Origin: Gloeocapsa sp. PCC 73106
GTDB lineage: Bacteria > Cyanobacteriota > Cyanobacteriia > Cyanobacteriales > Gloeocapsaceae
Reading direction: 5' to 3'
Length of the DNA stretch: 64,000 nt
NCBI RefSeq assembly: GCF_000332035.1
Contig: NZ_ALVY01000222.1
Coordinates: 1-64,000 of the forward strand
In this document: in pieces, positions 25,952-33,911 of the stretch
Numbering within the stretch: the stretch's first letter is position 1
How the letters are laid out: each line of letters begins with the position of its first letter
Translations under genes and position numbers: made by a program
Notes under the pieces: model-generated
What the model was told of the DNA's origin: nothing
Database searches by the model: none
What the model saw: only the letters and a program-made list of their open reading frames with translations

Positions 25952-28247
25952 AACTCTTGTCTTAAAATTAGGACAGGGGAATTGGGAAACAGGATTTCCT
26001 GTGATCATCGTCCAGATATTAGAAGATAATCACTTGATTTCAACCCAATTATCTGGGAGTCTTCCTCCCAATTTTAATCTAGGAGAATTATACAGAAGAT
26101 GGCGATCGCTCTATCAATCTCTAGCTAAGTCTCTAAGTTATCGCGGTGATGGTTTGGAATTCGATGAGGAAGAAGCGGACTATATTTCGGATAAAGAATT
26201 AATTGAGTTAGGAAAACGATTAAAAACAGAACTAAACAACTGGTTAGCTTTTCCCTCCTTTGCTAAAATTGACTCAGGCTTAAGAACTCGTTTAGAAACC
26301 CATCAAGAAATTAGACTGATTTTTGAGGTTAATCATCGAGAATTGCAGCGTTTTCCTTGGCATCTTTGGCATTTTTTTACCGACTATCCTTATTCAGAAT
26401 TGTGTATTAGTGTCAATGAGTATGAAAAAATACAACAGGCTTCTATTACTCGCAAAAACTTACGAATTCTGACAATTTTAGGCAATAGTAACCAAATAAA
26501 TATTACTGAAGATAGAGCAATATTAACTAATTTATTTGCTCATAATATCGTTTTTTTAGTGCAGCCAAATCGAAGAGAGTTAGAACAATACCTATGGGAT
26601 AAAGAGGGTTGGGATATCTTGTTTTTTGCAGGTCATGCTGTTGTAGAAGAAGATAGTGAAGCTAAGTTATATATTAATGATTATGAGAAAATTGAACTAA
26701 ATTATTTACAATATTCTCTCATCAACGCAGTTAAAAAAGGACTAAGATTGGCTATTTTAAACTGTTGTAATGGTTTAGATTTTATCGATGAATTCAGTAA
26801 GCTAAACATTCCGCAATTAATTGTCATGCGAGAAGTTGTTCCAGATTTAATCGCTCAAGAATTTCTCAAACATTTTTTATCTAATTATGCAGCAGGAGAA
26901 TCTTTTTATTTATCGGTGAGAAAAGCTAGAGAAAGATTACAGGGATTAGAAGCAGAATTTCCTGCAGCTAGTTGGTTACCGGTCATTTTTCAAAACTCCA
27001 CCGCATTAATGCCATCTTTAAGAGAGTTAAACCCAGATTCACTGAGAGTTAAACCCCAGTATTTTATACCGATTACTAGTTTAATAACTACTATATTATT
27101 AGTAATCATTCGCTGGAGTGGTGGGATGCAAACATGGGAATTAAAAGCATTCGATCACTTGCTAAATAAAACACAGATTCAAGAGATAGACGAACGAATT
27201 TTAGTTATTGCAGCGGATGAACAAGATATTAGTAAAAATAACTATGGCTACCCTATAAGCGATCGCATAATCGCTAACTTACTTCAGAAAATTATAGCCC
27301 ATCAACCCGCAGCTATCGGTATCGATATTTTTCGCGATCAACCCATACCCGCTAACGACTCTCAAGGAAATGAATTATTACTAAACACAATAAAACAACA
27401 TGAGAACGTTATCGCTATTTGTACTGGAAATAACCTTAGTAATAGCGTTGCACCGCCTGAAGTAACACCAGAACAAATTGGCTATGTAGATTTATATGAC
27501 GACGAATATCTTACATTAGGGGATAGCGATCGCGTACGCAGGTACTTATTAACTTCCACTCCCAATCTCTTTACTCAGAAATCAGACTGCCATACCTCTT
27601 ATTCTTTCGCCTGGTTATTAGCATATCATTATTTACAGCGGCAAAATATTCCCATTCAAACCGTCAAGCAAGATTGGCAATTTGGCGCAAAAACCCTGAA
27701 GCGATTAGAAAAACGTAGCGGAGGATATCAGCATTTAGACGCCCGTGGAAATCAAATCTTAATCCGTTACCGCAACAGAAAAGCATTAGCGCATCAATTC
27801 GCAATTAGAGACGTATTGACAGAAAACAGCGGGTTTGATCCGACTTGGTTTAAAGATAGAATTGTTATAATTGGGATAATCGCACCCAGTGTACCCGATA
27901 TCCATGATACCCCCTACGGTGAGATACCAGGTCTATTAATTCACGCTCACGTAGTCAGTCAATTACTGAGTATTGCTCAAGAAAATGATCAGCGCTTCCT
28001 AATTTGGTGGTTCCCTCAGTGGGGAGAGATTCTTTGGATCGCTACTTGGACCATAGCTAGCAGTACAATTACGCTATATCTACCTAAAATATCCCAGAAA
28101 GGAGCAAGTATAACAATTCTCTTAATCCTAGTGTATGGCTCGAGCTATTTAATCTTTAGAGCAGGAGGTTGGGTACCATTGATTCCGGGAATATTAGCAG
28201 TTATCTTGAGTGGTAGCTGTGGTTTTTACACCTTACTTAAAAAATAA
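25944..28247 (+). CDS. CHAT (caspase-like) domain fused to a CHASE2 sensor, membrane protein
   Basis: I chose ATG 25944 (767 residues), which overlaps the upstream stop by 8 bases. Residues about 120-350 form a CHAT domain: FFAGHAVVEED gives the catalytic His231, and AILNCCNGLDF the catalytic cysteine, most likely Cys275 in the family alignment (Cys274 is adjacent). A membrane helix follows at about 373-390. Residues about 393-660 match CHASE2: GMQTWELKAFDHLL, ILVIAADEQDIS, and AAIGIDIFRDQP, then RIVIIGIIAPSVPDIHDTPY with GEIPGLLIHAHVVSQLL. Three more helices close the protein (about 678-762), and no kinase, cyclase or other output domain follows. CHASE2 senses signals outside the membrane; here the only effector is the cytoplasmic CHAT domain. 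Substrate unknown. Confidence 0.85.
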   Translation: MTKTLVLKLGQGNWETGFPVIIVQILEDNHLISTQLSGSLPPNFNLGELYRRWRSLYQSLAKSLSYRGDGLEFDEEEADYISDKELIELGKRLKTELNNWLAFPSFAKIDSGLRTRLETHQEIRLIFEVNHRELQRFPWHLWHFFTDYPYSELCISVNEYEKIQQASITRKNLRILTILGNSNQINITEDRAILTNLFAHNIVFLVQPNRRELEQYLWDKEGWDILFFAGHAVVEEDSEAKLYINDYEKIELNYLQYSLINAVKKGLRLAILNCCNGLDFIDEFSKLNIPQLIVMREVVPDLIAQEFLKHFLSNYAAGESFYLSVRKARERLQGLEAEFPAASWLPVIFQNSTALMPSLRELNPDSLRVKPQYFIPITSLITTILLVIIRWSGGMQTWELKAFDHLLNKTQIQEIDERILVIAADEQDISKNNYGYPISDRIIANLLQKIIAHQPAAIGIDIFRDQPIPANDSQGNELLLNTIKQHENVIAICTGNNLSNSVAPPEVTPEQIGYVDLYDDEYLTLGDSDRVRRYLLTSTPNLFTQKSDCHTSYSFAWLLAYHYLQRQNIPIQTVKQDWQFGAKTLKRLEKRSGGYQHLDARGNQILIRYRNRKALAHQFAIRDVLTENSGFDPTWFKDRIVIIGIIAPSVPDIHDTPYGEIPGLLIHAHVVSQLLSIAQENDQRFLIWWFPQWGEILWIATWTIASSTITLYLPKISQKGASITILLILVYGSSYLIFRAGGWVPLIPGILAVILSGSCGFYTLLKK

Positions 28248-28248
28248 T

Positions 28249-28953
28249 ATGCTTAAATTAATTTTACTGATCATAACTCTTAACTTCACTCTGTCTAGTT
28301 TTGTTTTAGCACAGGCTAATTTACCAAAAGTACCAGAGACGGGTAAACCAGAAACTGAAGCACGCCCTGGCGGCACCAGAACCGGTAATCTGGAGGATAA
28401 TAGCTGCAACTCTGCGACTAGCTTAAATCCCGTATCTTTATTAGCTCAAGGTAGTAGAGATTTTACCGCTTCTGAATTTCCTAGTTTTTGGTTTTATCTA
28501 CCCTATACTCAGCAACAGGTAGAAAACATCGAATTCATTCTTAAAAATCCCGAAGGGGAGCAAATTATTTACCGTACATCTGTTGAATTAACCAATCAAC
28601 CGGGTATTAGAAAAGTGTCTCTTCCGAGTCAACCTGAGTACGCTTTAGCGTTGGATACGGATTATCTCTGGGAGTTGATTATCTACTGTCAAGCTAATGA
28701 TACCCCTAACCCCGATATCAAGCTCGAAGGTTGGATAACCAGAGTGGAAATTACCGGAGAAGAAACTGCTGTACAACCTGTTTATCAAAGTTATATCGCC
28801 CAAGATATACTCTATGACGCAGTTACTCAATTAGCTCAACTTTATCATCAAAATCCCGATGATCAACAGTATCAAGCTGATTGGAAAGAGTTATTAGAAT
28901 TGTTGGGTTATGTGGATTTGATAGAAAAACCTTTAGTACTTGATGTTCCCTAA
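28249..28953 (+). CDS. secreted DUF928 protein of the CHAT-CHASE2 module
   Basis: The ATG at 28249 lies one base after the previous stop, giving 234 residues. The signal peptide is MLKLILLIITLNFTLSSFVL followed by AQA. The mature part matches DUF928: a Pro/Gly/Arg-rich linker (TEARPGGTRTG), SLLAQGSRDFTASEFPSFWF, NIEFILKNPEGEQIIYRTSV, YALALDTDYLWELIIYCQAN and the late helical IAQDILYDAVTQLAQLYHQN. The family is confined, as far as I know, to cyanobacteria and is often downstream of CHASE2 genes. A periplasmic partner or ligand-binding subunit for the CHASE2 sensor is the natural inference. Confidence 0.8.
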   Translation: MLKLILLIITLNFTLSSFVLAQANLPKVPETGKPETEARPGGTRTGNLEDNSCNSATSLNPVSLLAQGSRDFTASEFPSFWFYLPYTQQQVENIEFILKNPEGEQIIYRTSVELTNQPGIRKVSLPSQPEYALALDTDYLWELIIYCQANDTPNPDIKLEGWITRVEITGEETAVQPVYQSYIAQDILYDAVTQLAQLYHQNPDDQQYQADWKELLELLGYVDLIEKPLVLDVP

Positions 28954-28962
28954 ACAAACACA

Positions 28963-28998
28963 CTCCCTTGCCAAAGCGCGATCGCACTTGGAAGGGAG
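28963..28998. other. imperfect hairpin with HIP1 loop after the DUF928 gene
   Basis: CTCCCTT (28963-28969) pairs with AAGGGAG (28992-28998), and CCAA with TTGG inside, leaving one bulge and a loop around CGCGATCG. It begins 10 bases past the stop. There is no U-run on the + strand, so termination is only possible, not shown. Confidence 0.45.
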
Positions 28999-29007
28999 AG
29001 ATAACGT

Positions 29008-29088
29008 ATCAATGGGATCAGCCACTCTCAACTGTGCCCTTAATCTGAAGATAGTTTAGAAGTTCAGATTAAATCTTGATCCATTGAT
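29008..29088. other. nested stem-loops at the 3' end of the small basic gene
   Basis: An outer stem joins ATCAATGGGATCA (29008-29020) to TGATCCATTGAT (29077-29088), 12 pairs with one bulge. Inside it a perfect 9-bp stem joins TAATCTGAA (29041-29049) to TTCAGATTA (29063-29071). The stop codon of the minus-strand small gene (29064-29066) lies in the inner stem and its last codons in the outer stem. In RNA this would give a compact two-level structure that could protect the 3' end or hide the last codons. Confidence 0.5.
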
Positions 29089-29246
29089 AACTTGTCTTGT
29101 TTCCTGTCAGTTTCCGAATTCATTTTATCGCCATCAGAAAATCTTCTGTTTCTGGAAGAATAGCGAGATGTTTTCTTGCGAAACTGTCTTGCGTTTAGTT
29201 TATTACGAGCCGCTTTCTCTTTTTTTGCGTTGCGGCGTTTAGCCAT
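29064..29246 (-). CDS. small highly basic protein, 60 residues
   Basis: The product starts MAKRRNAKKEKAARNKLNA and continues RQFRKKTSRYSSRNRRF, so its first half is dominated by Arg, Lys and Asn, and the tail is acidic-to-neutral. The ATG is preceded by AGAGGAAATCATC, a strong ribosome-binding site, which supports a real gene. I believe similar small basic proteins exist in other cyanobacteria. RNA or ribosome binding is plausible from composition. It lies 221 bases downstream of the RRM gene on the same strand, and its 3' end is covered by nested inverted repeats. Confidence 0.8.
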   Translation of the reverse strand: MAKRRNAKKEKAARNKLNARQFRKKTSRYSSRNRRFSDGDKMNSETDRKQDKLSMDQDLI

Positions 29247-29467
29247 GATGATTTCCTCTTAATACAACTGAAAAGCTCTAATAAGTCTTCTTTGGTCCTG
29301 ATCCGCTGAGCTCCCATTGGGATTATAGCAGACATTGAAGACATAGGAAGACTCAGGAGTCCTCTCTTCACACAGATGAAGGTAAGTTTTAAACCGATTC
29401 ATCCTGAATCTACGCACAGATGGGATTTTCTTAGGAATTGTGGCGGAAGATTTTCCGAACCTAAAAC

Positions 29468-29755
29468 TTAATAACGGTTGCCTTTGCGTTCACCGCCGAA
29501 TGATCTTCTTTTTTCAGGTGGTTTAGCTTTATTAACCTTAATTTCGCGATCCATCCATTCCGCGCCGTCTAGAGCGGTGATTGCTGCGTCTTCTTCTGCT
29601 TCTGTTTCCATTTCTACAAATGCAAAACCTCTAGCACGACCTGTATCGCGATCAGTAGGAATATGAACGCGTTTAACGGTTCCATATTCGGCAAATACAT
29701 CATTTAGATCAGAGTCAGTTACTTTATAGTTGAGGTTGCCTACATAGATTGACAT
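29468..29755 (-). CDS. RRM-domain RNA-binding protein (cyanobacterial Rbp type)
   Basis: The 95 residues are a single RNA-recognition motif with RNP2 SIYVGNLNY at the start and RNP1 ARGFAFVEM near residue 43, then a short basic, glycine-containing tail (RRSFGGERKGNRY). Cyanobacterial Rbp proteins are induced by cold and take part in mRNA localisation and stability. The 205 bases upstream to the zinc-ribbon gene form a long leader, as is usual for cold-regulated rbp genes, and include a small AGAGTT/AACTCT inverted repeat at 29790-29803. Regulation by cold is known for the family, not shown here. Confidence 0.92.
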   Translation of the reverse strand: MSIYVGNLNYKVTDSDLNDVFAEYGTVKRVHIPTDRDTGRARGFAFVEMETEAEEDAAITALDGAEWMDREIKVNKAKPPEKRRSFGGERKGNRY

Positions 29756-29960
29756 AAATCGATTGTTCCTTTAATTGTATAGGGGGTAGAGAGTTAAAAC
29801 TCTGGAGAAAAGCTGATCAATACTAGAAAAGGACCCCTAATCAAGATTGAATAACCACTTTGCCTTCGATATTTATCCTCAGTCCGTTTTAATATAACAT
29901 TTTTCAATTTAATCTTTCTCAAAAGTTTACCTTTGTTAGCAAATCTTAAGAAATTTTGGC

Positions 29961-30320
29961 TTAAGTTGAGAGCAAGGCAAAAATAAGACTAATTAATATT
30001 AAAGAAAATAATAATAATAAGCCTCGATGACGTTCCCACCAGTATCTAAGGGTTAAGAGTGAGAATCGTTGCTTTGGAGGGGTGGGCGCTATTTCTACTG
30101 ATTGCTCCTGATAGAGAGTACAAGTTTTAGCGTAAGGACGTTGGGGAAAAGTGCAGGTATCATCTTGCTCGTAGAGACAGCGATCGCACAAAAATTTTGT
30201 TGGTTCAGCATAATACAAAGGAATTCCCCGATGACCATAAGCCCTTAACTCTTTACGACAATAAGGACAAATTACGGCTTCAGTTGCAATTTCGTGTTGA
30301 CAATGAGGACAAATTGGCAT
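29961..30320 (-). CDS. zinc-ribbon protein with a C-terminal membrane anchor
   Basis: The 119-residue protein opens with a classic zinc ribbon, CPHCQHEIATEAVICPYC (Cys4). A second cysteine group follows around residues 45-70 (FLCDRCLYEQDDTCTFPQ and KTCTLY), and the last 20 residues are a hydrophobic helix (LLLLFSLILISLIFALL). The orientation suggests a tail-anchored protein with the ribbon in the cytoplasm. I know of no function for this arrangement. It lies 62 bases from nrdB on the same strand. Confidence 0.8.
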   Translation of the reverse strand: MPICPHCQHEIATEAVICPYCRKELRAYGHRGIPLYYAEPTKFLCDRCLYEQDDTCTFPQRPYAKTCTLYQEQSVEIAPTPPKQRFSLLTLRYWWERHRGLLLLFSLILISLIFALLST

Positions 30321-30382
30321 AATTTCTCAACCGTGACCAATTTATCCATTCTAACGAATTCACTAGCACTAGCTAGTTACTG

Positions 30383-31447
30383 TTATATTTCGTCCCATCC
30401 TGTGACGCCAGAAGACATTACATAACTGGTGACGCTAGCTTCAAAGAAATTAGCTTTAGTAAAAGCTTCCTTTTTAGTATCAGAAAAGCGCTCCAAGTGG
30501 GTATATGGACTTTTCTGATATTTTTCTTCAGTATAGAGAGGATTTAAACCGATTGCTCGCAGTCTAATATTAGCGAGGTATTTGGTATATTGTTCGGTGC
30601 TAGTATCAGTTATACCCAAAATGCTATTACCGACGATATGGTTAGTCCAGCGACATTCATGTTGAACGGCTGTATCAAACATTTCGTAGATTTGCTCATT
30701 GGAATGAGTAAAGGTAGCCATGGCTTCAGGGAGTATTTTCTGATAAAGTCTAACGTGACTCAATTCATCCCGATTGATCATTTTAAAGATATCGGCTGAA
30801 CCGGGCATTAACATTCTGGATGCTAAATTATAGAAAAAGATAAAGCCATTGTAGAAGTATAAACCCTCGAGTAAATAATCAGCTAATAGGGAAACAAAGT
30901 AGTTTTCTGATGTTGGTTGATCTACGTATTGCTGATAGATTTTAGCGATAAATTCACAGCGCTCTGCTAAGACTTTGTCCCTGCGCCAAAACTCATAAAC
31001 ATTACTTCTTTTTTCATTAGGAATAATCGTTTCAATGATGTATTGATAACTTTGGTTGTGCATGGCTTCTTGGGATAGTTGTTCAGCCATACAGACGCTA
31101 ATTTCTGGCGCTGTGATACTATTTTTCAAATGAGGAATGTTGCAGGTTTGAACGGAATCTAAAAAAGTTAAATAAGATAATATTCCGTCGTAAGCGTATC
31201 TTTCCTCTGAGGTTAAATTGCTGTAATCTGTGACGTCTTGAGTGATATCCAGTTTTTGCGGGATCCAAAAATTTTCCCGCATTTGTTGGTATAAACCGGT
31301 AGCCCATTGGTAGCGGACGTCGTTTAACTGCATTAAGTTGGTAGTATTACCGAACCAAATCGAACGATTTTCAATGCGATCGTCCCCACCTGGATTAAAG
31401 ATGGGGTTGATGTGCATGGGTTGAGTTTTGTTAGCTAGATAGGTCAT
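30383..31447 (-). CDS. nrdB: NrdB, class Ia ribonucleotide reductase small subunit
   Basis: NrdB carries the di-iron site and tyrosyl radical used to start ribonucleotide reduction. In this 354-residue protein, FLDSVQ supplies Asp97, QEAMHNQSY supplies Glu127, His130 and the radical Tyr134, and the second helix pair contains the remaining ligands (FEASVTSYVMSSGV closes the protein). Retention of the tyrosine places it in the classical Ia/Ib group, not the tyrosine-free Ic group. It follows nrdA by 12 bases. Confidence 0.95.
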   Translation of the reverse strand: MTYLANKTQPMHINPIFNPGGDDRIENRSIWFGNTTNLMQLNDVRYQWATGLYQQMRENFWIPQKLDITQDVTDYSNLTSEERYAYDGILSYLTFLDSVQTCNIPHLKNSITAPEISVCMAEQLSQEAMHNQSYQYIIETIIPNEKRSNVYEFWRRDKVLAERCEFIAKIYQQYVDQPTSENYFVSLLADYLLEGLYFYNGFIFFYNLASRMLMPGSADIFKMINRDELSHVRLYQKILPEAMATFTHSNEQIYEMFDTAVQHECRWTNHIVGNSILGITDTSTEQYTKYLANIRLRAIGLNPLYTEEKYQKSPYTHLERFSDTKKEAFTKANFFEASVTSYVMSSGVTGWDEI

Positions 31448-31459
31448 ATTATTGTTAGT

Positions 31460-33745
31460 TTAATTAGCGCAACTAGTACATTGATCGCTGGAATCTTTGA
31501 AGTCGTCTTTTTGGACTGTACGGATATAGTAGATAGCTTTACAGCCTTCTTGCCAAGCTAGGATCAGTGTGTCAAAGATATCTTTAGCTTTGAGGGCTTT
31601 GTCTGGTTGATCTGGGTAGTAAACGCCCTGGTTAAGGTTAAAAATCAGTTCCATGGAGATACCCGTATCGATCCACTGTTGTATGGCGGCGATCGCTTTA
31701 ACGATTTGTTGTTGATCTAAGGCTTTATTTTCCTGATAGTACCAATAATAGTCGTTAACAAAGGGTGGGGCGATAGGAACGGTTCCTTTTGCCCATTTAT
31801 CGTAGAAAAAGCGGCTATAAGCCGGTAAAACGCTAGCGGTACAACCCTGCACGAGAGAGGAGGAGGTGTTGGGTGCGATCGCGGTAATATGGGAGTTGCG
31901 GATCCCAAATTGCTGAATATCTTGAGAAAGTTGCACCCAGCGTTGTTTGTGTTGGGCGTTATCTAGATACCAAGAGACAGGTTTAGCGCCAATAAGGTTA
32001 CCCAAACTCCACTGACTACCGGGAAAACCGGGATAAGCGCCTCTTGCTTGGGCTAATTCTAAAGAAGCTTGGGTACACCAGTAGCCGATTTCTTCAAAGA
32101 GGATGTTAATTTCTTCGAGATGACGATAGGAGAGTTGCCTTTTAGCTAACCAATCTGCTAAACCCATACAACCAACGCCGATAGTACGATAGTGTTGGTT
32201 ATGGTTTTTAGCTGCAGCAAAGGGTGGTTCACTAATCTCGATGGTGTTGTCGAGTATTCTCACCCCTAAGCGGCAGAGATGGGGAATTTCTGAGATTTCC
32301 AGATTAGCTAAGTTGAGACTTAGTAAATTACAACAGTGAGCTTTGTCTCCGGGAATTACGTTAGAAAAAGACTCCGTACAAAGGTTAACTGCGGGAATAT
32401 AACCCTCGTGTTGATTAGGGTTAGCGCGGTTGATGGTATCTTTAAAAGCTAAGTAGGGTAAGCCGGTTTCTACTTGTGCCCGCATAATAAGTTTAAATAA
32501 CTCTCGAGCATTTATCCGCTTGTAGAGAGTAATTTTTTCTCCGAGACTGTTTTCAATTTTTTGGTACCAATGTTCGAATTCTGCACCCCATAAGGTTGCT
32601 AATTCAATGCCAAATTGGGTTTTGACTTCGTAGGGATCTACTAGAGTCCAGTCTTGGGCGTTGACTACGCGACGCATAAATTCATCGGTAATCACCAGTT
32701 GGGGGAAAACATCATAAGCTTTGCGACGTTGATCGCCGTTTTCGGTTTGCATCTCTAGAAATTCGGGAACATCGAGATGCCAAATATCGATACTCACTGT
32801 AACGGCGCCGGCGCGACGTCCTCCCTGATTGACGGCGATCGCTGTGTCGTTGAGTATTTTAATCCAGGGTATGACTCCTCCAGAGGCGTTTTTTTTGCCC
32901 ATTACCCAGCTTCCGGTGGCGCGAATGCGGGAACAATTTACTCCTACACCGCCACCACTTTTGGAGATGCGCGCGGTGTTGGTTACTTCATTAAAGATAC
33001 TCTCGAGGTTATCATCCATAGCGGTAATAAAGCAGCTTGTCAGGGAACCTGTGGAAGTTCTTAAGTTAGCTAAAATTGGTGTGGCTAGGGAAATTTGCCG
33101 CGAGGCGATCGCCTGATAAAATTGTTTTGCCCAGTATAGTCTAGTTTCGGGAGTTTCTGGTAAAGCGAGGAGTAAGCAGGCGCTGAGTAGGGCTTCTTGA
33201 GGTAGTTCATTATCTAAAAGATAGCGACTAGTCAGTAAAACGGCGCCGGCGTAGTCGTAGTCTGTATCCCAATCGGCTTTAATCCAGCTACCCGCTTCTG
33301 TTAATTCTGCGGGGGAGTAACTAAGTATTCTCTCATCGTACTCTCCTGTTGCCACTTTATTAGTTACGGTTTTCTGGTAGTCGTCGTAGAGGTAACCTCG
33401 CTTGACTAGGGTATCTTTCCACAGACTCCAAATATGTAGTCTTCCAGCAACATAACGCCAATCTGGTTCGGACGGGCTACACATTTCCAGTGCGCAGCGG
33501 ATGAGATTTTCTTGAATTTCTCTAGTAGTAACTCCGTCCCTGAGTCTAGTGGTTAATCCTGCTTCTAAGGTTATGGGGTTGAGGCTTAATCCTCGAGTTG
33601 CCCACTCAACGACAGCGCGGATTTTACCGATATCTAAGCCTGCTTTGGTTCCATTACGCTTAATTACTTGAATTTTCAGCGGCTTTGGTTCCTGATAGTG
33701 GCTGGGTTGTGGTTTTTTGGTGGCGGTGAGAGTGGGCTGTATCAT
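31460..33745 (-). CDS. nrdA: NrdA, class Ia ribonucleotide reductase large subunit
   Basis: NrdA reduces ribonucleoside diphosphates for DNA synthesis. I took ATG 33745, giving 761 residues; a GTG at 33775 is in frame but unlikely. An N-terminal ATP-cone (KIQVIKRNGTKAGLDIGKIR) gives allosteric activity control. The barrel has the substrate-site cysteine in GSLTSCFITAMDDN, the catalytic NLCTESFSNV with the thiyl cysteine, and its partner in HCCNLLSLN. The tail ends QCTSCAN, the redox shuttle pair. There is no intein, although cyanobacterial reductase genes often carry them. Confidence 0.95.
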   Translation of the reverse strand: MIQPTLTATKKPQPSHYQEPKPLKIQVIKRNGTKAGLDIGKIRAVVEWATRGLSLNPITLEAGLTTRLRDGVTTREIQENLIRCALEMCSPSEPDWRYVAGRLHIWSLWKDTLVKRGYLYDDYQKTVTNKVATGEYDERILSYSPAELTEAGSWIKADWDTDYDYAGAVLLTSRYLLDNELPQEALLSACLLLALPETPETRLYWAKQFYQAIASRQISLATPILANLRTSTGSLTSCFITAMDDNLESIFNEVTNTARISKSGGGVGVNCSRIRATGSWVMGKKNASGGVIPWIKILNDTAIAVNQGGRRAGAVTVSIDIWHLDVPEFLEMQTENGDQRRKAYDVFPQLVITDEFMRRVVNAQDWTLVDPYEVKTQFGIELATLWGAEFEHWYQKIENSLGEKITLYKRINARELFKLIMRAQVETGLPYLAFKDTINRANPNQHEGYIPAVNLCTESFSNVIPGDKAHCCNLLSLNLANLEISEIPHLCRLGVRILDNTIEISEPPFAAAKNHNQHYRTIGVGCMGLADWLAKRQLSYRHLEEINILFEEIGYWCTQASLELAQARGAYPGFPGSQWSLGNLIGAKPVSWYLDNAQHKQRWVQLSQDIQQFGIRNSHITAIAPNTSSSLVQGCTASVLPAYSRFFYDKWAKGTVPIAPPFVNDYYWYYQENKALDQQQIVKAIAAIQQWIDTGISMELIFNLNQGVYYPDQPDKALKAKDIFDTLILAWQEGCKAIYYIRTVQKDDFKDSSDQCTSCAN

Positions 33746-33911
33746 TTTATTATTGACTATGCTTAACTGTAGCACAAGCAGAACAAACTGCTTAACTGGT
33801 ACATAATTAGTATACCACAGGGCTAGCGTTTTACAAGTTGTTAAGCTAGTAGTCTACGCTACCGCTAGTGATGCTGTTATCTTGAATTTAAAATAACTAT
33901 GGTAAAAGATT

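Noticed and set aside
32777-33116. Two overlapping + strand frames inside nrdA
   Set aside because: Antisense shadows of a highly conserved gene; no ribosome-binding site or family match.
31460-33745. Possible intein in NrdA
   Set aside because: Length and all conserved blocks are continuous; no intein-like Cys/His-Asn splice-junction insert is present.
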